This document shows, piece by piece, positions 17,901 to 26,900 of a stretch of DNA of 64,000 nucleotides; position 1 is the stretch's first letter; each line of letters begins with the position of its first letter. The DNA lies in contig DASSQD010000097.1 of the NCBI GenBank assembly GCA_035702665.1, forward strand, positions 1 through 64,000, read 5' to 3'. A program made the translations under genes and the position numbers. Below the pieces are notes generated by a model. The model saw only the letters and a list, made by a program, of their open reading frames with translations, did no database searches and was not told where the DNA came from. The DNA comes from VBDM01 sp035702665. Lineage in GTDB: Bacteria > Pseudomonadota > Gammaproteobacteria > Burkholderiales > SG8-39.

Positions 17901-18226
17901 TGCCGGCCGACGCCTTTCTCGTAATCACCAACCTGCCCGACCGCGACAGCGCCGGCAGGCTCGCACGTGCGCTCGTCGAGAAGCGCCTCGCCGCCTGCGT
18001 GAACGTCCTGTCGCCGTGCCGCTCGGTCTACCGCTGGCAGGGGAAGACCGAGGATACGGAGGAGTTCCCGATGCTGATCAAGACCACGCGCGAGCGCTAC
18101 CCGGCGCTCGAGTCGGCGATCCGCGCGGAGCATCCCTACGAACTTCCCGAGATCATCGCGGTCCCATTGGCCGGCGGGCTGCCCGCCTATCTCGAGTGGG
18201 TCGCTTCGGAGACGAAGCCGGCCTAG
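17900..18226 (+). CDS. cutA: Divalent-cation tolerance protein CutA
   Basis: 108 residues from ATG 17900, which overlaps the preceding TGA; a GTG one codon earlier is possible. The pattern LVITNLPDRDSAGRLARALVEKRLAACVNV and EEFPMLIKTTRERYPALE (shown in part as AACVNVLSPCRSVYRWQG) is the compact trimeric CutA1 fold. CutA was named from copper-tolerance mutants, although in E. coli the phenotype is partly due to the adjacent dsbD; that same cutA-dsbD order is kept here, 2 bp apart. Confidence 0.93.
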   Translation: MPADAFLVITNLPDRDSAGRLARALVEKRLAACVNVLSPCRSVYRWQGKTEDTEEFPMLIKTTRERYPALESAIRAEHPYELPEIIAVPLAGGLPAYLEWVASETKPA

Positions 18227-18228
18227 CC

Positions 18229-20022
18229 ATGCGCCGATTGCTCCTCGTGCTGCTCCTCGTGCTCGCTCCGGTCGCTCATGCCGCCGACGGCGACGATCTG
18301 CTCGAGCCCGACAAGGCGTTCCGCTTCTCCGCGCAGGCTCTGGACTCGGGAACCGCCGAGATCCGCTTTCGGATCGCCGACGGTTACTACCTCTACCGCG
18401 ATCGCTTCCGCTTTGCCGCCGAGCCCGCCTCGGTGACGCTCGGCTCGCCGAAGTTCCCGGAGGGCGAGATCCACGAGGACAAGTTCTTCGGCAAGCAGGT
18501 GACCTATCGCAGGGAGGTTCGCATTCTCCTGCCGCTCGCTGCCACCGGCTCGGACCGCGTCAAGCTTTCTGTGACTTCGCAAGGCTGCGCCGACATCGGC
18601 GTGTGCTACGTCCCGCAGGTACAGAGCGCCGAGCTTCGCCTCGCTTCCCTGGGGGGGGCGCGAACCTCGATCTTCGAGAAAGGTAGTCCCTTGTCCTCCA
18701 CGCCCCCGGCACCCAAGGCCGCGGCGAAGGACGATCTGCACTTCGCCAGCGTTCTCGAATCGGGGCGCCTGTGGGTGGTGGTGCTTGTGTTCTTCGCGGC
18801 CGGATTGGTGCTGACGTTCACGCCCTGCGTCCTGCCGATGATCCCGATCCTGTCGGGAATCATCGTCGGCGAGGGCCGGAAGGTGACCCGCAGGCGCGCA
18901 GGCTTGATCTCGCTTGCCTATGTTCTCGGCATGGCGGTGACGTATACCGCGATCGGGGTCGCGGCGGCATACTCGGGGAGCCTGCTCTCGTCGGCACTGC
19001 AGAACGCCTGGGTCCTGGGGGCTTTTGCCGCGATATTCGTCCTGCTCGCGCTCTCGATGCTCGGGCTGTACGAGCTGCAGTTGCCTTCGGGCTGGCATTC
19101 GCGTCTCACGGAAACGAGCAACCGGCTGGGAGGCGGACACTGGGGCGCGATCATGCTGATGGGAGCGCTCTCCGCCGCGATCGTTTCGCCCTGCGTGGTT
19201 GCGCCGCTCGCGGGTGCGGTGCTGTACATCGGGCAGACCCGCGACACCGTACTCGGTGGGACGGCGCTGTTTTCGATGGCGGTGGGAATGGGGGTGCCGC
19301 TCGTGCTAGTGGGCGTCTCCGAAGGCGCGCTTCTTCCCAAGACAGGCCATTGGATGCGCGCCGTCAAGCACTTCTTCGGAGTGCTGCTTCTCGGCGTTGC
19401 GATCTGGATCATATCGCCGGTGGTTGCGACCCCGGTGCAGATGTTCCTCTGGGCGGCGCTCCTGGTCGGGTCGGGCGTGTTCCTGCGCGCGCTCGAGCCC
19501 CTGGGCAGGGAAGCGTCGGTCTGGGACCGGCTGGGGAAAGCCGTGGGCCTGCTGGCACTGCTCGCCGGCGCCGCGCAGGCCGTCGGCGCGCTTTCAGGGG
19601 GGCGCGATCCTCTGCGGCCACTCGCGGGATTGTTCTCGGACGCGCCCGAGTCATCGCTCCCCTTCGAGACCGTCAAGACCGTTGCCGACCTGGATGCACG
19701 CTTGCAGTCGGCGGCGGGCAAGGTGGTGATGGTCGATTTCTATGCCGACTGGTGCGTATCGTGCAAGGAAATGGAGCGCTTCACCTTCGGCGACCCGCAG
19801 GTGAAGGCCCGGTTGGGCCGCATGCTGCTGCTGCGCGCCGACGTTACTGCGACCACGCCCGACGACAGGGCGCTGCTCAAGCGCTTCCACCTGATCGGGC
19901 CGCCCGGCATCGTCTTCTTCGACGCGAGCGGGCGCGAGATCGGGGGGCTGCGCGTGATCGGCTATCAGCCGCCCGACAAGTTCATGCGCTCGCTCGATCT
20001 CGCCGCGAGCGCCGGACTGTAG
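18229..20022 (+). CDS. dsbD: Thiol:disulfide interchange protein DsbD
   Basis: 597 residues from ATG 18229. A signal peptide (1 to about 18) leads into the periplasmic alpha domain with its cysteine pair in CADIGVCYVP. The eight-span membrane core has TFTPCVLPMIPIL and VSPCVVAPLAG, holding the transmembrane cysteines. A C-terminal thioredoxin domain carries DWCVSCKEME near residue 510. DsbD carries electrons from cytosolic thioredoxin to periplasmic DsbC and CcmG; several c-type cytochromes in this window would depend on such reducing power. Convergent with hemB, 9 bp between stops. Confidence 0.95.
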   Translation: MRRLLLVLLLVLAPVAHAADGDDLLEPDKAFRFSAQALDSGTAEIRFRIADGYYLYRDRFRFAAEPASVTLGSPKFPEGEIHEDKFFGKQVTYRREVRILLPLAATGSDRVKLSVTSQGCADIGVCYVPQVQSAELRLASLGGARTSIFEKGSPLSSTPPAPKAAAKDDLHFASVLESGRLWVVVLVFFAAGLVLTFTPCVLPMIPILSGIIVGEGRKVTRRRAGLISLAYVLGMAVTYTAIGVAAAYSGSLLSSALQNAWVLGAFAAIFVLLALSMLGLYELQLPSGWHSRLTETSNRLGGGHWGAIMLMGALSAAIVSPCVVAPLAGAVLYIGQTRDTVLGGTALFSMAVGMGVPLVLVGVSEGALLPKTGHWMRAVKHFFGVLLLGVAIWIISPVVATPVQMFLWAALLVGSGVFLRALEPLGREASVWDRLGKAVGLLALLAGAAQAVGALSGGRDPLRPLAGLFSDAPESSLPFETVKTVADLDARLQSAAGKVVMVDFYADWCVSCKEMERFTFGDPQVKARLGRMLLLRADVTATTPDDRALLKRFHLIGPPGIVFFDASGREIGGLRVIGYQPPDKFMRSLDLAASAGL

Positions 20023-20031
20023 GGAGACTGC

Positions 20032-21039
20032 TCACCGCGCGCCCTTGATCCAGCTTGCCGCGTCGAGCGCGAAGTACGTGAGAATTCCGTCCGCCCCGGC
20101 GCGCTTGAACGCGAGCAACGCCTCCATCGCGCACTGCTTCTCAGCCAGCCAGCCGTTCTTGAACGCCGCTTTCAACATGGCGTATTCGCCGCTCACCTGG
20201 TAGACGTAGGTCGGCGCCTTGAACTCATCCTTCACGCGCCGGACGATGTCGAGGTAAGGCATTCCGGGCTTCACCATCACCATGTCGGCGCCTTCCTGCA
20301 AATCGAGCCCGACCTCCCACAGCGCTTCGTCGCTGTTCGACGGATCCATCTGGTAGGTGAACTTGTTTCCCTTGCCCAGATTCGCCGCCGAGCCGACCGC
20401 GTCGCGGAATGGACCGTAGAATCCCGAGGCGTACTTCGCCGAGTACGCCATGATGCGCGTGTGGATGAGCTGGTTTTCCTCGAGTGCTGCGCGGATGCGG
20501 CCGATGCGTCCGTCCATCATGTCCGAAGGCGCGACGATGTCCACTCCGGCTTGCGCTTGGACCAGCGCTTGCCTCTCGAGCACGGCCAGCGTCTCGTCGT
20601 TGACGATGTACCCGGCGTCGTCGATCAGGCCGTCCTGGCCGTGGCTCGTGTAGGGATCGAGTGCGACGTCGGTCATCACGCCCAGTTCCGGGAATTTCTT
20701 CTTGAGGAGCGCGATTACCCGGGGGATCAGGCCGTCAGGGTTGGTCGCCTCCTTGCCGTCGGGGGTCTTCAATCCGGGCTCGATCGAGGGAAACAGTGCG
20801 ATAGCCGGTACACCGAGCTTCAGGCAGCGCTCGGCGACAGGGAGCAACTTGTCGGCGGTATACCGGAATACACCGGGCATCGAGGCTACTGGCTGCGTCC
20901 GCTGCTTTCCCTCGATCACGAAAACCGGATAGATGAGATCGTCCGCGGTCAGAACATGTTCGCGCATCAACCGGCGCGAAAAGTCGTCGCGTCGCATGCG
21001 CCGCATGCGAACTGCGGGGAAGCTGCCATACACCTGCAT
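20032..21039 (-). CDS. hemB: Delta-aminolevulinic acid dehydratase (porphobilinogen synthase)
   Basis: 335 residues. It condenses two 5-aminolevulinate molecules to porphobilinogen in haem and cobalamin synthesis. The Schiff-base lysines are in YSAKYASGFYGPFRDA and MVKPGMPYLDI. The metal region reads DVALDPYTSHGQDGL rather than the cysteine-rich DVCLCxYTSHGHCG of zinc enzymes, so this is a non-zinc, magnesium-type HemB. A strong ribosome site (AAGGAGAG) precedes the ATG at 21039. The upstream 225 bp also holds plus-strand hairpins, described separately. Confidence 0.96.
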   Translation of the reverse strand: MQVYGSFPAVRMRRMRRDDFSRRLMREHVLTADDLIYPVFVIEGKQRTQPVASMPGVFRYTADKLLPVAERCLKLGVPAIALFPSIEPGLKTPDGKEATNPDGLIPRVIALLKKKFPELGVMTDVALDPYTSHGQDGLIDDAGYIVNDETLAVLERQALVQAQAGVDIVAPSDMMDGRIGRIRAALEENQLIHTRIMAYSAKYASGFYGPFRDAVGSAANLGKGNKFTYQMDPSNSDEALWEVGLDLQEGADMVMVKPGMPYLDIVRRVKDEFKAPTYVYQVSGEYAMLKAAFKNGWLAEKQCAMEALLAFKRAGADGILTYFALDAASWIKGAR

Positions 21040-21174
21040 GATCTCTCCTTCTTTCCAAAACGGATCAACCGGTTATCGTATCGAAGCAACGCTTCGGGAA
21101 CCTTTCCGTTCAGCGCCACTCCTATGCTGTAGACGACTTCGGTCGTCTCCCGCTTCTCCTCCCTGAGCGGGGTG

Positions 21175-21195
21175 CCTTAAACCTTAAGGCATTTT
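21175..21195 (+). terminator. First plus-strand hairpin with T-run in hemB-engB gap
   Basis: GCCTTA and TAAGGC arms (21175-21190) close on a four-base loop and are followed by ATTTT. Orientation of the T-run gives termination on the plus strand. Stem is only six pairs and A/T-rich in the middle, so it may be the weakest of the three. Confidence 0.5.
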
Positions 21196-21237
21196 GCCCC
21201 GGGCTGATTTCCCCTTTTGGCCCGGGGGCTTTTATTT
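21196..21237 (+). terminator. Second plus-strand hairpin with T-run in hemB-engB gap
   Basis: GCCCCGGGC (21196-21204) pairs with GCCCGGGGGC (21220-21229) with one bulged G and a 15-base loop, followed by TTTTATTT. A strong G+C stem with a U-tail for plus-strand RNA. Confidence 0.6.
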
Positions 21238-21242
21238 CCAGA

Positions 21243-21270
21243 CCCCCGGTTCTGCCGGGGGTTTTCATTT
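21243..21270 (+). terminator. Third plus-strand hairpin with T-run, at engB 3' end
   Basis: CCCCCGG (21243-21249), loop TTCTG, CCGGGGG (21255-21261), then TTTTCATTT. The tail runs into the engB stop codon (21265-21267). There is no T-run on the minus-strand side, so it is oriented to stop plus-strand transcripts, not engB mRNA. Confidence 0.65.
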
Positions 21271-21855
21271 CGGCTCGAGCCACCTTCGGATCACTCCTCC
21301 GGCCTCGTCTACTCCGGTCTTCCCGAGACTGGAGAACAGCTGCACGGATATCTCGGGAAGAAGCGCACTGACCTCCGCCTCCAGCCGTCGCAGCGCGCTC
21401 CGCCCCGCTTCGCGCGACAGTTTATCCGCTTTGGTCAGCAAGACATGCACAGGTTTCCCGGTCGGCCGGAACCACTCGAGGAGGCGCCGGTCTAGCACGG
21501 TCAAGGGATGGCGCACGTCCATGACCACGGCAAGTCCGCGAAGTTCGGCGCGCGTGCGCAGGTAGCCGCCGAGCAATGCTTCCCACGGCGCGCGCACGGC
21601 GTCCGGGACCTTGGCGTAACCGTAGCCGGGGAGGTCGACGATGAAGCGCTCCGCCTCGATCGCATAGTAATTGATGAGCCTGGTCCGCCCCGGGGTCTTG
21701 CTCACCTGCGCCAATCGGTGCCCGATGAGCGTGTTGATGGCGCTCGATTTGCCGGTGTTCGAGCGGCCGGCAAAGGCGACTTCGCCGGCGCTCGCCGGAG
21801 CCTGATCGAGCGTTGCAACGCTCTTGAGGAAGACGGCACCGCTGAAAAACGACAT
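21265..21855 (-). CDS. engB: Ribosome-biogenesis GTP-binding protein EngB (YsxC/YihA)
   Basis: 196 residues from ATG 21855; a TTG at 21870 would add five residues, but the family start is close to MSxF as in MSFFSGAVFLKS. GTPase motifs are intact: GRSNTGKSS (G1), DLPGYGYAKV (G3) and LTKADKL (G4). EngB is an essential GTPase acting in assembly of the large ribosomal subunit. It is divergent from the cytochrome c4 gene across about 50 bp that must contain both promoters. Confidence 0.95.
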   Translation of the reverse strand: MSFFSGAVFLKSVATLDQAPASAGEVAFAGRSNTGKSSAINTLIGHRLAQVSKTPGRTRLINYYAIEAERFIVDLPGYGYAKVPDAVRAPWEALLGGYLRTRAELRGLAVVMDVRHPLTVLDRRLLEWFRPTGKPVHVLLTKADKLSREAGRSALRRLEAEVSALLPEISVQLFSSLGKTGVDEAGGVIRRWLEPK

Positions 21856-21907
21856 GGGTGTCCCGGACAATTTGCTAGAATATCAGCCTTTTGAGCGGCG
21901 ATTTGCG

Positions 21908-22552
21908 ATGGAAAACGGGGTGAGGCAAGCATGGGCGCTGGCGGGCTTACTGATTTGCGCCGCACCTCTTGCCGGCGCGGAGCCTGAGGCGAAGGCCGAT
22001 CCCGCCAAGGGCCAGAGCATCGTCAACAAAGTGTGTTCCGCGTGCCACGGCGCGGATGGAAACAGCCCCACTCCCGCTAACCCGAAGCTCGCCGGACAGG
22101 TCCCGGAATACATTCAGAAGCAATTGGGCAACTTCAAATCGGCGCAAGGAAAGAAGGCCGAGCGAGAGAGCCCGATCATGGGCGGCATGGCCGCCTCTCT
22201 CTCCCCCGACGACATGCGCGACGTCGCCGCGTACTTCGCGGCGCAGACGCCCAAGCCCGGCACGGCGAGGCACGCCGACACGATCGCGCTCGGCCGCAAG
22301 ATCTGGCGCGGAGGCGATCTCGCGAAAGGCCTCCCGGCGTGCGCGGGCTGCCACGGTCCGGCGGGGGCCGGGCTGCCCGCGCAGTATCCGCGCCTGGCAG
22401 GTCAGTATGCCGAGTACCTCGAAGGGCAGTTAAGAGCGTTCCGGGCTGGCGAGCGCAGGAACGACGCGAACAAGATGATGGAATCGATCGCCTCGAAGAT
22501 GAGCGACCCCGAGATCCGCGCGGTGGCCGATTACATCTCCGGACTGCGCTGA
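21908..22552 (+). CDS. Dihaem cytochrome c4
   Basis: 214 residues from ATG 21908. A signal peptide (1 to about 26, ending AGAEPEA) leads to two homologous cytochrome c domains with haem sites CSACH near 43 and CAGCH near 144. Axial methionines are likely in PIMGGMA and NKMMESIAS. Periplasmic or membrane-attached c4 passes electrons to cbb3- or nitrite-type terminal enzymes. Co-location with engB is common in betaproteobacteria. Confidence 0.93.
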   Translation: MENGVRQAWALAGLLICAAPLAGAEPEAKADPAKGQSIVNKVCSACHGADGNSPTPANPKLAGQVPEYIQKQLGNFKSAQGKKAERESPIMGGMAASLSPDDMRDVAAYFAAQTPKPGTARHADTIALGRKIWRGGDLAKGLPACAGCHGPAGAGLPAQYPRLAGQYAEYLEGQLRAFRAGERRNDANKMMESIASKMSDPEIRAVADYISGLR

Positions 22553-22609
22553 CTCCATCGTTCCGCACGTACATTTCCCTTCTCCGGCGCGCAAGCCGCG
22601 CGACACCTT

Positions 22610-22637
22610 GGAATAAATCTTCCGGGCGGCGCGTTCG
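22610..22637 (+). promoter_or_regulatory. Candidate ECF-type promoter before the sigma factor gene
   Basis: GGAATA (22610-22615) and CGTTCG (22632-22637) are 16 bp apart, resembling the GGAAC/CGTT architecture of many ECF-sigma promoters. It lies about 107 bp upstream of the sigma gene and could serve autoregulation. Sequence similarity only. Confidence 0.4.
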
Positions 22638-22743
22638 TATCGGGCGCTTCTGTTTCGTAGAGGGGAATGGTGAATCGGTGCCAGATCGCGCCCGCTGGAG
22701 TCTCTCCACGGGGAAATTTGCTGCGCGCTAGAATGCGCGCTGC

Positions 22744-23241
22744 ATGGATCGCCAACTCATCGTCGAGCACATACCCAGGCTGCGGCGCTACGCGCGCGCG
22801 CTCGTCGGCGACCGCTACGTCGCGGACGACCTGGTCCAGGACACCTTGGAGCGCGCTTGGAACAAGTTCTACCTGTGGCGCCCGGGCAGCGATCTGAGGG
22901 CATGGCTGTTTACCATCATGCACAACGTCTTCGTCAATCAGGCGAGACGGCGTCGCTATGAGGTCGAGCAGGCCATGGACGAAATGCCGGCGGTCGCGGT
23001 TCGCGCCACCCAGGGCGAGCAACTCGAGGTCCAAGACGTGGACCGCGTGCTGCGCGCGCTTTCAGCCGAGCAACGCGAAGTGGTTTTACTCGTGGCGGTG
23101 GAGCAGCTTACGTACGAGCAGGTCAGCCGCGCGCTGGACATCCCGATCGGGACGGTCATGTCGAGATTGTCGCGGGCACGTGAGCGCATGCGACAGCTAC
23201 TCGGCGGCCAGGCCGTGATGCCCTTGAAGGTCGTAAAGTGA
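22744..23241 (+). CDS. ECF-type RNA polymerase sigma factor
   Basis: 165 residues with only regions 2 and 4, as in ECF sigma factors. Region 2 covers YVADDLVQDTLERAWNK and the WLFTIMHNVFVNQARRRR stretch; region 4 covers LSAEQREVVLLVAVEQLTY through IPIGTVMSRLSRARERMR, the helix-turn-helix that reads the -35 element. The last 4 bp overlap the next gene (GTGA), which encodes a membrane protein of anti-sigma type. The signal and regulon are unknown. Confidence 0.93.
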   Translation: MDRQLIVEHIPRLRRYARALVGDRYVADDLVQDTLERAWNKFYLWRPGSDLRAWLFTIMHNVFVNQARRRRYEVEQAMDEMPAVAVRATQGEQLEVQDVDRVLRALSAEQREVVLLVAVEQLTYEQVSRALDIPIGTVMSRLSRARERMRQLLGGQAVMPLKVVK

Positions 23242-23978
23242 AGCCGGTCACCGACGTCGAACTGCACGGCTACGTCGACAGCGCCCTGTCCGAGAGCGCC
23301 CGGGCGAAGATAGAGACCTGGCTTCGCGCTCATCCCGAAGACGCCGAACGGGTGCGGACCTACGCCGAGCAGAACGCCCTGTTGCGCTCGCTCTACGGAC
23401 CGGTGCTCGACGAGCCGGTGCCAGCGGCACTTCTAGCCGTGCGTCCGTGGGGATGGCGCCGCTACGCGGTGGCGGCGGCGATATTCGCGCTCGGCGTTGG
23501 TCTAGGCTGGCTCGGCCGGGGCGTGCTCGTCGCACCGCAGGTGGTTCCGGTGTCCTTTGCCCGACTTGCAGCAACGGCGCACGTGGTCTATGCGCCCGAA
23601 GTACGCCACCCGGTCGAGGTGACCGCGAATGAGGAAGATCATCTCGTCGGCTGGCTTTCGAAGCGACTCGGCACTACCCTCAAGGCCCCCAAGCTCGCTC
23701 CGGTGGGCTATGACCTAGTCGGCGGCCGGCTGCTTTCCGGCCCGCAGGGGCCCGTCGCGCAATTCATGTACCAGGACGCGCGCGGCCAGCGGCTGACCCT
23801 CTACGTTTCCAGGCAGAGGGGCGAGCCGCGCGATACGGCTTTCCGCTTCAGCCAGGAAGATCGCATCTCGGTCTTCTACTGGGTGGACGGCAACTTCGGC
23901 TACGCGCTCTCCGGCGAGATGAAGAGGGACCGGCTGCTTCAGGTCGCCGAAGTCGTCTACAAGCAGCTCAACCCCTAG
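23238..23978 (+). CDS. Membrane-anchored anti-sigma factor
   Basis: 246 residues from GTG 23238, overlapping the sigma gene stop by GTGA. Residues 1-60 (DVELHGYVDSALSESARAKI, LRAHPEDAERVRTYAEQNALL) resemble the anti-sigma N-terminal helical domain, but the zinc ligands HxxxCxxC are missing. One membrane span lies near residues 74-95 (WRRYAVAAAIFALGVGLGWL). The C-terminal 150 residues are periplasmic and end in a YALSGEMKRDRLLQVAEVVY segment. It probably sequesters the sigma factor until an envelope signal releases it. Confidence 0.85.
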   Translation: MKPVTDVELHGYVDSALSESARAKIETWLRAHPEDAERVRTYAEQNALLRSLYGPVLDEPVPAALLAVRPWGWRRYAVAAAIFALGVGLGWLGRGVLVAPQVVPVSFARLAATAHVVYAPEVRHPVEVTANEEDHLVGWLSKRLGTTLKAPKLAPVGYDLVGGRLLSGPQGPVAQFMYQDARGQRLTLYVSRQRGEPRDTAFRFSQEDRISVFYWVDGNFGYALSGEMKRDRLLQVAEVVYKQLNP

Positions 23979-26900
23979 TCGCCAGCGCGTCTCCGGGGCG
24001 CGCGGGGTGCGCCCCGCGCCGGCGCGCCAGCGACCGCTGCAAGCGCTCGAAGTACAGGAAGACGACCGGCGTAATGTAGAGCGTCAGGAACTGGGAAAGC
24101 ACCAGGCCGCCGACCACGGCGAGACCCAGCGGCATGCGCGCGCCACCGCCTGCGCCGAACCCGATCGCGATGGGCAGGCTTCCCATGAGCGCCGCCATCG
24201 TGGTCATCATGATCGGGCGGAACCGCACCACCCCCGCCTGGTGAATCGCCTCTTCCGGGGATTTGCCTTCCTTGCGCTGCGCCTCGATGGCGAAGTCGAT
24301 CATCATGATCGCGTTCTTCTTGACGATGCCGACCAGCATGATGATGCCGACGAAGGCGTACATGTTGAGCTCGATGCCGAAAGCCATCAGCGTCAGCAGC
24401 GCGCCCAACCCTGCGGTGGGCAGACCCGAAAGAATCGTCAGCGGGTGAATGAAGCTCTCGTAGAGGATTCCCAGGACGAGATAGATCACGAAGATCGACA
24501 GCACCAGCAGGATTCCCATGCCCTGCAGCGAGCTCTGGAACGCTTGCGCGGTTCCCGAGAAGGTGCCGGTCAGCGTCGCGGGCACCTGCATCGCACGCAT
24601 TGCCGCCTGGACCTGAGCGATCGCCTCCGACAGCGCGACGCCGGGACGCAGGTCGAACGAGAACGTCACTGCGGTGAGCTGACCGAGGTGTGTGACCTGC
24701 AGGGGACCGACGCCGAAATTGAACTTCGCCACGGCGTTGAGCGGAACCAGTGCGCCGGTGGAGGAGCGCACGTACAGCATCGGCATCACCGAAGGGTCCT
24801 TCTGATAGCGATCGGCGAGCTGCAGGATCACCCAGTACTGGTTTGTCGCCGTGTAGATGGTGGACACCTGGCGTTCGCCGTAGGCGTTGTTGAGCGCCTG
24901 CTCGACCGACTGAGCGGAAACGCCGAGTGCCGCCGACTTTTCACGCTCGATCTCGACCGTGACCTGGGGGCGAGTGATCTGCAGGTCGCTGGTGACATCG
25001 AGCAGGCCGGGCAGCGAGCGCAGCTTCTGCTCGATCAGCGGCGCCCACTGGTAGAGCTCGTCGATCGTGGCGCTGCGCATGACGTACTGGTAGGGGCTCT
25101 TGGTCAGATTGCCCCCGATGCGGATCGCAGGAACGTTCTGGATGAATACCTTGGCGCCCATCACGTTGGCGAGCTTCGGCCGCAACCCCCGCACGACCTC
25201 GTCGGCGGGCTTGCGGTTCTTGAAGGGCTTCAACGTGATGGTGATGCGCCCGATGTTGATCGACGGCGAGAACCCGGTCGCGCCGACGAAGGACATCGCC
25301 GCCTCGACGTTGGGGTCCTGGGCGATGATATTGGCCACCTGACGCTGCATGTCGGCCATGGCCGTGAACGAGATATCCTGCGGACCCTCGACGAAGCAGA
25401 ACAGCTGGCCGGAATCCTCGCTCGGCAGGAAACCCTTCGGCGCCCGGACGAAGAGGACCCCCGTCGCGATGCAGATGGTGACGAACGCGACCATGACGGC
25501 GCGCTGGTGCTCGAGCACCCACCTCAGGCTCACCTCGTAGCCGAACTTCCACGCGTCGAATGCCCGCTCGAAGGCCATATACACCCGGCCGTGCCTCCCG
25601 CTTTCCCCGTGCGGCTTCAGGATGCGGCTGCACATCATTGGCGTGAGCGTCAGCGAGACGAAGCCCGAGATCAGCACCGCTGCGATGATCGTCACCGCGA
25701 ATTCATGTAACAGGCGCCCGAGAATGCCCCCCATGAACAGCACCGGGATGAATACCGCGGCCAGCGATATCGTCATCGAGATGATGGTGAAGACGATCTC
25801 CTTCGAACCGTCGAGAGTCGCCTCCATTACGCTCTTGCCCTGCTCGATGTGGCGTGTGATGTTCTCCAGCATCACGATGGCGTCGTCCACCACGAAGCCC
25901 ACGCACAGCGTGAGCGCCATGAGGGATATGTTGTCCAGGCTGTAGCCGAAGAGGAACATCACCGCGAAAGTCCCGATGATCGACATCGGCAGCGCAATCG
26001 TCGGAATGATCGTTGCGGAGATGTTCCTCAGGAAGATGAAGATCACCATCACCACCAGCATCAGGGCCATGTACAGCGTGAACTGCACTTCGTGCACCGA
26101 ATTGCGGATGCTCACCGAGCGATCGTAGAGCGTCTCAATGTCGATGGCCGGGGGCACCTCGGCGCGGAACGTCGGGAGGAGCTTCTTGATGGAATCGACC
26201 ACCTCGATGGTGTTCGTCCCGGGCTGGCGCTGGATCGCGAGCACGATGCCGCGCTTGCCCTTGAACCACGCGCCCATCTTGTCGTTCTGGACGCTGTCGA
26301 AGATGGTGCCGAGCTCGCTCAGGCGGATCGGCGATCCGTTCCGGTAGGTGACGATGATGGGCCGGAAGGCCGAGGCGTCCTGGAGCTGCCCGGTCGCCTG
26401 GACCGCAAACATCCTGTCCTTGCCATACAGGGTTCCGGTAGGCAGGTTGACGTTGGCTTGCGAGACAGCAATCTCGACCTCGTTGATGCCGACGCCGCGC
26501 GCGGCGAGCGCATTGGGGTCGACCTGAACTCGAACTGCGTACTTCTGCTGCCCGAACACCTGCACTTGAGCGACACCGTTGATGGTTGAGATGCGCTGGG
26601 CCAGATACGTCTCCGCGTACTCGTCCACGGTCGAAAGCGGCATGGTCTGCGACGTCAGCGCGAGATAGTAGACGGGGAAATCCGCCGGATTCACTTTCCT
26701 GAACGACGGTGGAGCAGGCATCGTCGCCGGCAGCTGCCGCGCCGCCGAGGCTATCGCCGAATTCACGTCCTGCGCGGCAGCGTCGATGTCGCGGTCGAGG
26801 GCGAACTGGATGGTGACGCGCGTGATTCCCTGGCCGCTCACCGAGGTCATCTCGTCGATCCCGGCGATCGTCGAGAATTGCCGTTCGAGCACCGTCGCGA

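Larger units (their letters stand above)
21124..21265 (+). ncRNA. Candidate plus-strand small RNA between hemB and engB
   Basis: The gap between two leftward genes contains a plus-strand design: a TATGCT hexamer (21124-21129), then GACGAC-TTCG-GTCGTC (21133-21148), a six-pair stem closed by a UUCG tetraloop, then a C/U-rich stretch, then three successive hairpins each followed by a T-rich run. No plus-strand gene lies upstream to need these terminators. Spot 42 of E. coli and ErsA of Pseudomonas lie next to engB (yihA), so a small RNA here fits known synteny, though homology is not shown. The promoter's -35 is weak. Confidence 0.45.
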
